A stretch of DNA of 64,000 nucleotides from Pyxicephalus adspersus. Its lineage: Eukaryota > Chordata > Amphibia > Anura > Pyxicephalidae. Position 1 is the first letter of the stretch. Every line of letters begins with the position of its first letter. The stretch is taken from contig NC_092859.1 in assembly GCF_032062135.1 (NCBI RefSeq), positions 160,826,699 through 160,890,698 of the forward strand, read 5' to 3'. Below are positions 46,101 to 60,380 of the stretch, piece by piece. Under the pieces are notes generated by a model. The model made no database searches, had not been told where the DNA came from, and was given only the letters and a program-made list of their open reading frames with translations. Both the position numbers and the translations under genes were made by a program.

Positions 46101-46643
46101 TTATTGCTTGCTATATATTGCTTAGGCTAGCAAACTGCCTTCTCTGTATCTATTAACAATCATATGTTCATATTTATCTGCTTGTTACATGTAGTTGGTG
46201 CCTAGTCACAGATATTTATTCATAGACAGGGCCCATGAAAACCATCCTGTTCCCTCATTGTGTGCATTGTATGTGGATTAAAGGTTGGGGGAGGAGAGAC
46301 ACACAGACACCCCAGTTTAGGGACAGAGCAGTACAGGGCCACTGGCATAATACATTGGTGGGGTCTTGTTTCCATGGCAACCACTGCCATCAGATGAGAA
46401 CTGCCTTGTATAATGCACGGCCTCTCCCTTCTCAACCGGATGCTTAAAGATTGAATAGAAAACCTCATACATCAAGGTTATTTGTGATCTGTAGTCAGGT
46501 ATTTTTTATATCTGACATAAAAATTAGAATTACAGATATATAAAGTATGAAAGTATTCAAAATCTGCCAGAGATATGTTGTGCAGAATGTCAGTGCTAAT
46601 ATGATCCATTATGGGGGCTTGTAACATTAAATTGTCTTATCCT

Positions 46644-46645
<2 letters not shown>

Positions 46646-46690
<45 letters not shown>
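46646..46690. repeat. (GT)n microsatellite
   Basis: About 22 uninterrupted GT units. Confidence 0.97.
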
Positions 46691-46692
<2 letters not shown>

Positions 46693-46789
46693 TTGTACAC
46701 ACAACCTGCTGAAGTTCACACAAAAAAGCGACAGGAATATAACCTTATATCTGAGACCTGCAGAAGATCAGGCCTGAATGCACAACACA

Positions 46790-47290
46790 TCCATCCTTTG
46801 GATGGAGACCACACTGAGGGCCACTGTTAGCTAAGAACAGACACCTGAGGCTACAGTTCACACCAGCTCACCAAAAGCAGATGAGAAGATTGGGAAAGCA
46901 TTGCTTGTTCTGATAAGAATTGATTTTGTTGCAATATTTGAAAGGTCAGGTTTGAAATTGGCAACAACAACATGAAAGCATAGATCCATCATCCCTGTAT
47001 CAGTGGTGGTGGTGATGGAATAGTGTGGGAAACATCTTTTTTGCACTTTGGGTCCTGTAGTACAAACTGGACATCATTTAAATGACAGTCTATCTTAGTG
47101 TTGTCACTGACCAGGTAAATTCCTTCATGTCCGTACTGTCCACATCTTCTGATAGCTACTTCCCCAAGGATAACATGGCATGTCACAAAGCTCAAATCTT
47201 TTTAAACTGGTTTAATGAACATGACAGAGAGGTCACCAAATATCAATCCAATAGAGAATCTTTGGGATGATTCTCATCAGAAGGAGAAAC
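46790..47290 (+). mobile_element. Tc1-like transposase remnant
   Basis: One frame gives YLSVVTDQVNSFMSVL, then FPKDNMACHKAQIFLNWFNE, matching the DNxPCHxA block with the second catalytic Asp of Tc1-family transposases. After a frame shift it gives SPNINPIENLWDD, containing the third catalytic residue (Glu). Upstream sequence is too decayed to place the first Asp. It is inactive. Confidence 0.88.
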
Positions 47291-47719
47291 TGTATGTGTT
47301 ATCTTTCATTCATGTGTAACCCTTTATTGTATATATTAATGAGATCCCCAATTTTCCCTACCATATCTAACATACAGTTTTGGGCAGAAGCATACCCATC
47401 ATTCCCATCAAGCATACCAATCATATAATGCTATATGTATATCCCTAGTTAAAATAAACAATGAAAAGGGTGATTTGGTTAAATGTAAGATATTGTATTT
47501 GTGAAATGGTTGGTAGGCAGTATGTTTTGACAATTTAAACTTTTATTTGTATGCAATTGAATTTCTGCATTGATAGTCTTTTAATTTGCACAGTCCGCCA
47601 CACTACAAAGCCAGGAAGATACGGTTTAAACATTGTTCGTTTAGCGTTACTGTTCTGATACTGAATTCTGGATTGTTACTGATTCTGGATCACTTTCTGT
47701 TCACTAAACAGAGATGATG

Positions 47720-47990
47720 AGTCTCTGCCCAGTCAACAAGTTGGAGGCAAAGAGCTGACAATCATCTGTGACCAATGATTATGATAATTTTGGAAGCTGG
47801 GTACAGGGATCCACCCTGACAGATCAATAAACAACAGCTGCCATTTCCTATGAAGGTGGATGCAGTGGAGTGCCTCCTGCTTCTTCTCCTCCCAACTCCT
47901 CGCCAAAGAACCGAACAGCACAGAGTGTACAGTACTTGTTCATTCTGATGTCACTGGAAATGATCAGTAAAGATTTTTTTCAGTGACATA
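47720..47990. repeat. Dispersed repeat family C copy 2
   Basis: AGATCAATAAACAACAGCTG, TTTCCTATGAAGGTGGATGC, AGTGGAGTGCCTCCTGCTTC and CTTCTCCTCCC align with 35270-35400. The following GTCACTGGAAATGATCAG resembles MITE family B words, so the families may be linked. Confidence 0.7.
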
Positions 47991-48732
47991 AATCTAGCTC
48001 TTGCACATATCCTAGTAGTTACCTTTAAGATATCACAGCCAGTGTGTAGAAGACATATGATAGATCTGATTTTCTAGAAGGATCAAAGTTGTTTTGCTTC
48101 AAATTGTAAATTTACCAGATGGAAATAGATGGTTTAGACTTAAATAGTAGTCTTATGTTAAAATGCAGAGAAACTCTACTAGATGGGATGTCCATAGTTC
48201 TAAAGCCTTACTCTGATACATGACTTAATAATATGTTCTATTTGGTTAGTATTTTATTTAAAATGTTTCCATATGTTTCAGATTAAATGTTTTATTCTTG
48301 CAAATGAAAGAGAATGAGTTTGTATAGACAGATGTCATTGTGTGTTATTTTGCAAGGAAAATTTGGCAAATGATAAAACATTTGGACATTAAGGTCACTA
48401 GGAATGCTTCTCAATGACTTACCTGAGTGCTTGCTTAACATACCACAAACACAATAAATATTATTATTATTATTATTAACACATGGAGTGTTTGATAAAC
48501 TCTGATATTAACCAATATTAACCGCTCATGTCAACTATCCCCAACAAAGTACTGGACAAACCTTATATTCCAAAAAACTTGGTTCTTGGATCCAGACACC
48601 TAGAACAGCCCTAAAGAGAATATCAAGGCACAGCAAAATGCACGTTTCTATGGGTTTTCTCAGTATAAAGAAGCATACACATAAAAAAAAACTGTTCCAT
48701 TAAAATTGTTTGCTTCTACTTTCCTCTGAGGC

Positions 48733-48970
48733 TGCGTACACACGCTCAATTATTGCCCTTGGAAATGATCTTCCTCGATCGTTTCCAGTGACAAAGGACT
48801 GAAAGATGAATAAACGTGTGTTGTACAAACAGTATTCATCTCAATTGCAGTCATTCATAGTCTGTTGTTCAGGACGGATCCATGAATGATGTCGAACGAC
48901 CTGTGACGACACGTCAGATTCTCGCTCAAGACGAGCCTGGCTGCTTGTGTCAGCCAATAATAATCTGTTA
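48733..48970. repeat. MITE family B copy, right end truncated
   Basis: GCTGCGTACACACGCTCAAT opens the element, followed by GACAAAGGACTGAAAGATGA, ATAAACGTGTGTTGTACAAA and ACACGTCAGATTCTCGCTCA, in the same order as in the copy at 15302. The right terminus is not recognisable. Confidence 0.7.
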
Positions 48971-49494
48971 TATAAACTTAACCTCAGATATAACCACACA
49001 GCTCTGATTTGGTAAGGATGGGGAGGCATCCCTGCCAGGGATCTCCTACCCCTTCTCATTTTCCTAACTTCCTTATGAAGAGGATTTCTGGAAGAATTAC
49101 TGTGTGTTTTTGGACCCATGAAACAGTACCAACATTCCAACCATGTATTTTAGGCAAGGCGGAAGAGTTCATTGTTGGGGGTTTCATATACTGTAAATAT
49201 CAACAAGAATAAATTGTGGTATTAGAATATTCAATTTATGTTAGGGTCTACCTTAATTAAAACAGCCTTGTCCTTTGTACATTGGGAAATAGGATTCTAA
49301 AGCCATGTGTGTATCTAGGAGGACATTAGGAATCTATGCACCATAACTTTATTGTGTATCTGCATTCTCAGTACAGAGCAAATTGTTCTGATCTGTCAGG
49401 TATTATTATGCAGTTTTATGGTAGCAACATATTACATGATACTGCTACTATCTCTTAGGGAAGCTTACAATCAAATGTTTCTGCAACAGTCATA

Positions 49495-49650
49495 TATGTC
49501 ATTCATATGACTAGTGTGAGGCCAGTTAGCCCATCAGAATGTTTTTTGGGATGTGGGAGGAAACCAATGCTAATACAGGGAGCTCATCCAAAGATGCAGA
49601 TGTCCTGGCTGCTATTCAAACATGGGAACCTGTGCTTGTAACTGGATATA
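49495..49650 (-). repeat. SINE-like repeat, reverse copy
   Basis: GGATGTGGGAGGAAACCAAT, CAGGGAGCTCATCCAAAGAT, then CCTGGCTGCTATTCAAACAT, read in reverse, resemble the tRNA-like head and GTTTCCTCCCACATCC block of the SINE family seen at 7372-7690. Heavily decayed. Confidence 0.55.
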
Positions 49651-50155
49651 GAAGGGAAAGATCAAAAACTGTCTAATTTTATGTTGTGTCTACTGGCCGG
49701 AAAATAAATGGAAATTTCCCCAAGGGACATAGATACGGACATGCGGTTTTAACCATTTTTAACATTGAGTAAAAAAAATGACATGAACTTTACTTGCTTT
49801 TGTCAGTGAATAGTGATTCAAGATACAGCTTTGGGTACACCATCCTCTTTTGGGTAAGGACACTGTAAAAGGCATCATGGCTTGCAGAACATATTACCTA
49901 AAACCAGGCTGGCATCTATTTGTGATGAATTAACATATATAACATTCACTAATAACAAGTATAAATTAAAAATCAAAAAAATCGAATACAATTTTAAAAA
50001 CTTTTATAGCGCTGGGGCAGTTTTGTTGTAATTAAAAGTAAATTTTCGACTTCATAGGCTCTATTTATAAAACGGAATCAGACATTCCCTCAAACTTTCC
50101 CTCCTGGGAATCTTATAGGTCAATGTGTTTCAATGGCAATAACTGATTCTCACTA

Positions 50156-50225
50156 GGGAAGGAAGGAAGGAAGGAAGGAAGGAAGGAAGGAAGGAAGGAA
50201 GATAGGAAGGAAGGAAAGAAGGTAG
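50156..50225. repeat. (GGAA)n microsatellite
   Basis: About 16 GGAA/GAAG units with minor interruptions at the right end. Confidence 0.96.
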
Positions 50226-50594
50226 GAAGATAATCTTGTCGCTGATCCTAACCGACCCACATTTTTGAACTGTCCTCATTGTCCTTTTAGATTTCATGCC
50301 TCACCACTCCTTACCTGTCCAGTTTTGTACATTACCCTCTCCTCATTTATTGTTTATTGTCACTACCACATCCCTGTCCCGATCACAATTTTACATAGTT
50401 TTGTGAGTACAAATTTTAGAAATACATTTTGTATAAATGATACCTTATATCTATACCTATATCTCTGCAGAAATAGCTGAAAATGCATGAATATATACTG
50501 TATATCAGCAGAAACAAAACGGTAGCCGATAGTTTTACAAGTTCTTTATGAATTGTATGTACAGATAAGTACAGTTATGTATTAAAGCAAAGAA

Positions 50595-51080
50595 GTGGAA
50601 TATTCTGGAATGGCCAAGTCACCTGATCTGAACCCAATTGAGCATTTCACTTGTTGAAGACTAAACTTCGGACAGAAAGGCCACAAACACACAGCAAGTG
50701 AAAGCCGCTGCAGTAAAGGCCTGGCAGGGCATTAATAGGAGGAACCCCGGTGATGTCCATGAGTTCAAGACTACAGGCTGTCATTGCCAGCAAAGGGTTT
50801 TCATCCAAGTATTAGAAATGAACATTTTAGTTTCAGCTTTTTAATTTGTCCAATTACTTTTGAGCCCCGGAAAAGAAGTGATTGTGTAATAAAGGATTTA
50901 GTTCCTCACATTTTATGCAATCTTTTTGTTCAACCCACTGAATTAAAGCTGAAAGTCTGCAGGTCAGCTGCCTGACCTGACCTGTAGTCTTGAACTCATG
51001 TTGTTTCATTTAAAATGAATTGTGGTAATGTACAGAACCAAAATGAGTTGTCTCTTTCCAAATATTTATGGACCCAACTG
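50595..51080 (+). mobile_element. Tc1-like transposon 3' end, degenerate
   Basis: CACCTGATCTGAACCCAATT is a decayed form of the SPDLNPIE codons that carry the last catalytic residue. The sequence continues through GAGTTCAAGACTACAGGCTG to AATATTTATGGACCCAACTG, a Tc1-type terminal repeat followed by TA at 51081-51082. The 5' part is missing and the frame is broken. Confidence 0.8.
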
Positions 51081-52084
51081 TAAATGCTGCAGCAGTGCTT
51101 GTGTGCCATTTGTTTCCATTGCATCACCTTGCACTTCATCAGGGCAGCTCAATAAATTACATGGGCTGCCTAATTCTCCACAGCAGTCCAAAAATCAGAC
51201 CTTTATTATTTTTGGAAGTGCACAGCAATGCAGCACTAGTGCATTGCCATGTAGTTTTGGGAAGTGCCATTTTTTTTTGAGGTGATATTTAGATTGGAAT
51301 GAGTGACATGAGCACTGTAGTAAAGAACATATGAATGGTGGACCTTAATAGTGCTACACTGATGAGATAGGTGTTCAAGTATGCCTTTCCAGCTGCACTT
51401 CTGCACATGTGTTCCTATGCTTGTTTCTCCAAGGGTCTAATACTTCTCATATGGGTGGAGGGTAGTAAGGTGGTGCCTGTGCTGTGACTAGCTATAAATA
51501 GTTGAGAATGCCTTGACTTTGTTTTGCACATTCTAGTGCTGTATGCAGGCAGCATCTGAGTTTCAGGAACACTGGTTTAGTGTTCATTGTATTTTAGGAC
51601 CTACTTCTTGGATCTACTGCCAAATAATGGGCTGCACTGCAAGCTTGAAGAATGATTTAATACCATTGTAATAATAACATTTAATAATGTTTAATGAATT
51701 GAGTGCATTTTCCTTGTTGGTGTATGTTGCATTTCTTGGGTGCCCTGAGAAGTCTGTGGCATCTGATGTACAAATAGCAACTGATCTGTATAACCTAATA
51801 CAAAAACTTTTTGGCAGCAACTCACAATCCATTATCAAATCCCTATTGAAGCCTCACACATTTTCTTCACTTTACCTCTATCTTTAAGATTTTAAACATT
51901 TTTTTTAACATACAAATGTATCTAAGCTTAAAAACAAACATTTATTGGATTACAATTTGCTAGTCCTTAGACCCTGTGGTTGTGTTTTTTTTTCTTTTTT
52001 TTTTTATCTAGTAACACATTTCCAGTCCTAGGGTGACAACTCTTCCTTCCTGTGTTTTGTCTGTACATGTCAAGTGTGCAGGTT

Positions 52085-52150
52085 TGTCATCTGTATTGTA
52101 CAGTTCTGTATAATATGTTAGTGCTTTATAAATAGGCAGTAATAATAGGG
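52085..52150 (+). repeat. LINE/SINE 3' tail
   Basis: GTACAGTTCTGTATAATATG, TTAGTGCTTTATAAATAGGC and AGTAATAATA resemble the tail at 10305-10405. It is a short remnant. Confidence 0.55.
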
Positions 52151-53599
52151 GATTTCTTGCAAAGCAACTTGCATTTTTTACAACATTTTTGAACAGGTAT
52201 ACCAAACTATGTTTAATGGTATGAAGTTGTTATATGCCTTTTTAAATTGTGTTTTTAAGCAAATGACCCTGGTAAGAGAACCATAATACTTATCACGCTG
52301 GATCTTCTGTACGCACTAATCAAATATTCATTGCTACCCAATGATTATTTTCAGGTGTGTTTAATCTTTCTGCCGTGGTCCTGATCCCTACCCTTGTTCT
52401 GTGGGTGGATGAGTAAGAACCCCGTCCCTCACATTGAATGAGTCAAAAGTAGAAAGTGGAGGTAGGACAAAGACCTCCAATGTGAACATGCAAAAGAATT
52501 CACCTGACTTTTACACATTTTCATACTCCATGCAACAAAAAATATATAAATTATGGGTAAAAGTTTATTCACACAATTTCTAAATCCAGTTGCAAAAAGT
52601 TGTGAATGTTAGGTAAAATTGGTTGAATCTTGTGTGAAAATAATTAAAGGAATACCGTTAACACTCACTGCAGGGTATTGACTTAGTAAAGATCTGTTAT
52701 CACTTTTCCTGCAGTAATACGCCCACATTTTACCGCATAGAAATTCGGTTCAAATTAAAAAGTCATATCCAATTTCTCATGTGCTGCAGTGAAGCATGTT
52801 TTTAATTCACAGGCTGTGTTGCATTGTTGTGTGTTTAGTATTTAGTATAGTAGTGTTGTGCATTTTTAACAGATTTGCATCTCAGGAGTCCCAATTCGAA
52901 GTCACTTTGCATAAAATTAAATTACATATATAGGGCATACAGCAGCATATATGTAATTACCTTCATCAAAATTCACGTTATTGTATATGTGCAATTGGGA
53001 AATTGCCTGTGCATGATACCCATAAATGCTTCTGTAATTCCTTCAGTGAGATTTGAGCTTGCTGTTATTCTGACATACTGGTTTGCACTGTTGCAGAAGT
53101 GTCTGTCTCTGTGGAAAAGGCGCTGGTTAATTTACATGACAGACACAGCCCATAGAAAACAGCAGATCCATTTTATGAAGCCGGAGTCGGGAATTCTTGG
53201 GTTTGTTTGTCAGTTTCCATGGATTACCAGACACTTGGTTTGTGTGCCACATGTGACTCACACACAAAATAGCATTTCCTTTGAAGAACTGGCACAAAGT
53301 CCCCTCTTCTGCAGTCTGAGCAGGAAGCGCACACCCTGGCAACTGTACTACTGCTGTGGGCTGTTGATGGATACGGTGCAGCGATCAGCAGGAGGACGAT
53401 GACTAATTGTCAGCATTGATCCTGAGGCTTTTATTTGTGTTCTATGCAGGATCTGCAGGGTCCTCATTTTCCTAGAAGATGTACATATAGATAAGCTAGA
53501 TCAGTGTTTTGTGATCCTTTCAACATGGAGGAACCCTTGAAATAACTTTTAGGTCATCTGGGAACCTCTGCTATAATTACTATATGCATGGAATATTAT

Positions 53600-53880
53600 T
53601 GATGATAATAATAATATTAATAATAATAAAAAACAGTATTTATGTAGCGCCAACATATTACGTAGTGCTGTACTTATAGGGGTAGGAAATGACGGAGGGG
53701 GTCAAGGAGAGAGTTGGTGCTCAGGTAATGGGTGAGACTTTTGTAGACAAGGCGTTCAAGAAGTTTGGAGACATATGGGGGAAGGGAGATAGGACGGTAG
53801 TTGGAGGGTATGGAGGGGTCCCGTGAGGGTTTCTTCAGGATTGGGAGAATAATGGCATGTATGAAAGCAGAGGGGTAGCA
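53600..53880 (-). mobile_element. L2-clade LINE fragment
   Basis: An ATAATAATA tract and AGTATTTATGTAGCGCCAAC form the reversed LINE tail. It is followed by reverse-transcriptase DNA (GAGAGAGTTGGTGCTCAGGT through GGGAGAATAATGGCATGTAT) that is closely similar to 29140-29300. Tail and transcriptase parts are adjacent, so the copy has an internal deletion or two insertions are joined. Confidence 0.8.
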
Positions 53881-53920
53881 CTGGACAGGTAGCTAACAGG
53901 GATTATTTTTGAAATGTTTA

Positions 53921-54515
53921 TTAACCTTCCTAGCAGTAACCCTAAGTGTGACTCGGGGTAGAAAAAAATTGCTAAAAGCGATAACCCTGAGTCACACTCG
54001 GGGTAGGTAAACCTATGGAAACGTTAGTAAATCAAGCGCTTAGCTGATCCGCTGGCGTCCGGCGGGGTCCATCACCGCGATCCCTGTCTTCTTCCTCCGC
54101 CGTCTTCTGCACACAATGAATCACCAGGGAGTTCCTGGTGACGACGGTGCATGTGTACGTTGCCGGCGGGGCGTAGTGGGAAATTCTAAATTTATTTGTA
54201 TTGCATTCAATACCAAATAACTGTATTGAATGCAATACATTAGATATAAATGTGTAAAAGCCGTACATTGTCTTTCATGAACATTTATTTTACAGTATAA
54301 TATAATAGTATGAGTATAATATTTTTTTTAAAAAAATAAAAAATATTTGTTTTTGTTTTTATTTATTTAATTTCTTTTTTTGTTCATGATTTTGTGTTTC
54401 AAACTTTATTATACTCATACTATTATGGTATACTGTAAAAAAATTTTTCATGAAAAACAATGTACCGCTTTTAGACATAAAAAATCGGACAGAAATGAAC
54501 CGGCCAAGAGGTTAA
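53921..54515. mobile_element. TTAA-type MITE, family D copy 1
   Basis: TTAA flanks at 53921-53924 and 54512-54515 enclose an element beginning CCTTCCTAGCAGTAAC. It shares the TGTACCGCTTTT segment and the CCTTCCTAGC end with the copy at 61944. It contains strong hairpins: TATTGCATTCAATAC with GTATTGAATGCAATA near 54198-54240, and AGTATGAGTATAAT with ATTATACTCATACT. It has no transposase. Confidence 0.8.
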
Positions 54516-54558
54516 GGGAAGTATGTTGTTGCATTAATGTAGGTTATAGACGCGTGAG

Positions 54559-54778
54559 GGCTGATTTCTCAAAATCTCCCCAAGGCTGGAGAGGATACAC
54601 TTTCATCATTGAAGCTGAGTGATCCAGTAAACCTGGAATTAATCTGGTTCAGGATTGAAAACAATTGCTAACAAATAGCAAATGACATAAGAATTCCATT
54701 CCAGGTTTGTTGGATCACCCAGCTTCACTGATGAAAGTGTATCCTCTCCAGCCTTGAGGAGCTTTAATAAATCAGGCT
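54559..54778. mobile_element. Palindromic MITE (GCCTGATTTATTAAAG ends)
   Basis: The left arm includes AAGGCTGGAGAGGATACACT, TTCATCATTGAAGCTG and TGATCCAGTAAACCTGG. The right arm is its reverse complement with few changes (arm length about 90 bp, spacer about 40 bp). The ends read GGCTGATTT and, reversed, AGCCTGATTT. Target duplications were not resolved. Confidence 0.85.
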
Positions 54779-55085
54779 AGTAGAACCAGATCACACAAAT
54801 GATTCTGTTGTTGGTGAGTACTCAAAGTCTATCTTAAAACTAGTCCTAAGATACATCCAAAATCAAAGTTCATCTAACTATCCCAATCAACCTTTTTACC
54901 CCAGAAGAACTCTTGTAATAATTTTGACATCTTAGTGAACCAGTTACGAAACCGATGATCTACAGGTAACCAGATATTATTATGATCAGTAAGTTGTAGA
55001 ACAACAAGCATAAATATATCAATAAGTAACATTTATTTTCAACCCTCTGCTTCTCTATGCGGCTATAATTTAAATGAAACAAGTA

Positions 55086-55317
55086 TAGTAGAACCTCAGT
55101 TATTAGGCAGAGCTCCGCTGATTTTTCTGTTCCGTGATTGGCTAAGGAAAGGTTCAAGCATCATCAGGGTTTCCCTTTCCTCAGCCAATCACAGCGCCGA
55201 GCTCTGCTGCTTGCTCTGCTTTCTTGATTGCCACAGAACCCCTGTTATCTGGAACGCAGATCCCATATAGCTGTCAGGTGTCGGTTATCAGAGTTTCAGA
55301 TAACCAGAGTTCCACTG
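55086..55317. mobile_element. Pogo/Tigger-like palindromic MITE copy 2
   Basis: The left end TAGTAGAACCTCAGTTAT and the right end, reversed, CAGTGGAACTCTGGTTATCT are flanked by TA (55084-55085 and 55318-55319). It shares the interior CATCAGGGTTTCCCTTTCCT with copy 1 at 35580. It is 232 bp and more worn than copy 1. Confidence 0.85.
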
Positions 55318-55809
55318 TAATTATGTGCAGAAAAATTGTAAATTGTAAAAATTGTAAATTCGGCCGGCGAGAATTTTTGGGACCTGCAAGACCGTTATTT
55401 AATTTATGTAAAAAAGCCTTGTGGTAATCTTTCAAAAATCCAACAGATGAAAAACGGTTACATTTGTCCTTAAGATTTGATGGGAGTCAGTCTGTTAAAA
55501 AAACAAACCTTTCTCATTGATCTTGATCCATTGAAAACTTGCCATCTTAAAATAAAAGTATTTTTTTTCCTTCTCCTATGTATCATTCACCAGTGAGCTT
55601 TTTGTAGTCTGTGGAAATTTGCTTTTATGTTCTTCCTATTTTAGAGCAAAAAGGCACGCTCCTGTTAAAACAGGCGTATGGGTCATACCAAAAAAAAGGG
55701 ATAGGCTATTGGAAACAGGGAATTCTTTGTATTTTGTGTAACTGAATCATTTGGAAAAATGGCAAATGAGTAGTATAGGAGTTTGTTTGGGAGAAAATTA
55801 CACTTTTTT

Positions 55810-56810
55810 TTAAAGAGGGAATGTTGAAAAATAAAAATAAATACTGTGTAATAATATTATTAATTCCTCTCCCAGCATAGGTCCTTGTTTTTTTCTAGCC
55901 CATGCTCTATATCCTGGAGAAACATATCTCCCATCCAGGACTAATCTCTGCAGTCCTGTACAGTCTATATTAACCCACCACACATGAGAAAAAAGCCCAT
56001 GGCTTTTCATCAATGGGGTGAGAACCAAAGTAGGGCGATCAGTGGCACAATCACAATCAATTAAAACATCAAAATGGTAATTAGGAGCATAATAAAAACA
56101 AGTAATTGGTATGAATAGTCAAAAATTGAGTATCAAAAACATTCAGCATAAAATCTGAATACATCATTTCAAAGGTAAAAGTTTTAATTTCCAGATATCG
56201 AATAGATGATATTCATGGATTCTCAACATGTTTTGCAGAATATCATAAAGAAGGAACCCTTATAACTAAATAAGAGTTAACAATCATTGTTAGACATATA
56301 GTTCTTGCATAACCACAAAGCTTTTCATCAGCAAAAAAATAAATATAGTTATACTTTGAACAATTATTTCAGGAAAATGAAATCAGATTTCTGGGACTAT
56401 TCTTTAGAAACAGGCTAATGTATGATCAACAACCAACATAAAGGTATATCCTCACTTGGGAATGACCTACTTGATGAATCCCAATATTAAAAACCCAATG
56501 TCACAATACTAACCCTAATTGGGGATTAAATCACACATATACTATGAAAAAGGGAATTCTCACCCAAAGGAGTAATTCACCCTGTTTCTTAGTTGCTTCT
56601 AATAACATGTTAAAATATTCAGAAATAGAGTCAAACCAATCCTGTTTAAATGTCCCAGAGGTAGATTTGTTGTAATAAACATGTTTACGTGTTACATTTA
56701 AATGGGATCTGTTCTATGCTGAATGTTTTTATTGATACTCAATTTTTGATTTTTCATACCAATTATGTGCCACTGGACTCCCTACTTCGGTTCTCACTTC
56801 ATTGGTGAAT
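55810..56810. repeat. Unassigned repeat with inverted arms
   Basis: GGTGAGAACCAAAGTAGGG (about 56016) and ATGAATAGTCAAAAATTGAG (about 56111) recur as the reverse complement in 56712-56810, giving inverted arms about 700 bp apart. The first arm carries an extra ~55 bp. Both arms can be read with similar peptides (PWLFINGVRTKVG on + near 56000, and LWLFTNEVRTEVG on - near 56800). This suggests that old protein-coding repeat DNA was duplicated in inverted orientation. I do not recognise the protein. Confidence 0.55.
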
Positions 56811-57124
56811 AGCCATAGGCCCTCTGGTTGCTCATGTGGAGTATACATTGAAATTTTTAGGGAGGTGGCAACCTGAAACTGTGAATTAATTATATGGAGA
56901 TCCCTACCCTTTACTATATATTTACCCAACGTTTTTTTAGGGGGTATTTTTTTCCCCCAATTGATTTGCTGTTGGGTTTTAACATGACAGTGAAAATGGT
57001 TCACCAGACAGGAAGTAAGAGAGGATTTTCAACAAAAATCTTTTTTAAGCTTCGTAGAATAGGGAAAGACTGCAGCACCTGTTAGATTTGTATTGACGTG
57101 CTTCGTATAGGTTTTACCCTAATA

Positions 57125-57445
57125 TAGGTTTGTTGTATAACAGGCAGGTATAGGGGAGAAAAATCTCCCTTCTGCAACAAAACATACCTGTCTGCAGTTT
57201 TTTTTTTAATTTACAAATACATTAGGCTGCCATTCACCTGGCTGATTATGTTAGACGAAGATTCAGAACCCAGAACAGGTGAAGATGGCAGTGCCCGTGT
57301 AGGAGCTAGGACAGGTGAGTTTGCTTAATAAATTGTGATTAGTCAGGTACATTTATTGCAGAAGGGACATTTGCTGTTCTTTCCTCAATAAAGGACTTTT
57401 CTGTTCACAAATATGTTTTCTTTTATTTTTAGTTCTGCTTTAAAT
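57125..57445 (-). repeat. Interspersed repeat with AAAGCAGAACT end
   Basis: The reversed right end TTTAAAGCAGAACTAAAAAT and an internal TCCTTTATTG match the repeat at 8418. It ends about 110 bp before DPYSL2 exon 2. Confidence 0.5.
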
Positions 57446-57530
57446 AGTAGCATAGCAAACATACAACCCCCACCCGTTTAATAAAAGCCCATCATACCCA
57501 CTCAACAGATTGTGAATATATTTGATTTAA

Positions 57531-58369
<839 letters not shown>

Positions 58370-58554
58370 GCAGATTGGGGAGAATCTGATTGTTCCAGGA
58401 GGAGTGAAGACCATTGAAGCTCATGGACGAATGGTGGTACCAGGTGGAATTGATGTCCACACTCGATTCCAGCGACCTTGCAATGGAATGGTGTCTGCTG
58501 ATGATTTCTTCCAGGGAACCAGAGCAGCTTTGGCTGGAGGCAGCACTATGATCA
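58370..58554 (+). CDS. DPYSL2: DPYSL2/CRMP2 exon 3
   Basis: G completes the Lys codon, then [54 protein letters not shown] and AGGSTMI, ending with A of the next Ile codon (ATC ATT across the junction). Donor GTAAGA is at 58555; length is 185 bp. The metal-binding HxH of true dihydropyrimidinases reads HTR here, consistent with CRMP proteins lacking hydrolase activity. The [12 protein letters not shown] segment departs from the mammalian MPDQGMTSADDF as I remember it, while the flanks are conserved. Confidence 0.98.
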
Positions 58555-60318
<1,764 letters not shown>

Positions 60319-60380
60319 GTGTTAACTCTTTCCTGGTGTATATGGCATACAAGGATCAATTCCAGCTGGCAGACTCACAG
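60319..60380 (+). CDS. DPYSL2: DPYSL2/CRMP2 exon 5 (last exon in window)
   Basis: GT completes Gly, then VNSFLVYMAYKDQFQLADSQ is encoded. The donor is GTGAGA at 60381. The 62-bp length and ending in phase 0 match the known exon. Substitutions relative to the human MAFKDRFQLTDCQ as I remember it are conservative. The next exon (YEVLSVIRD region in orthologues) was not found before 64000, so the gene continues outside the window. Confidence 0.97.

Noticed and set aside
56729..57004. Minus-strand frame of 91 codons as a gene
   Set aside because: Part of an unassigned inverted repeat with a related frame at about 55920-56060 that contains a stop. Treated as repeat remnant, not an active gene.
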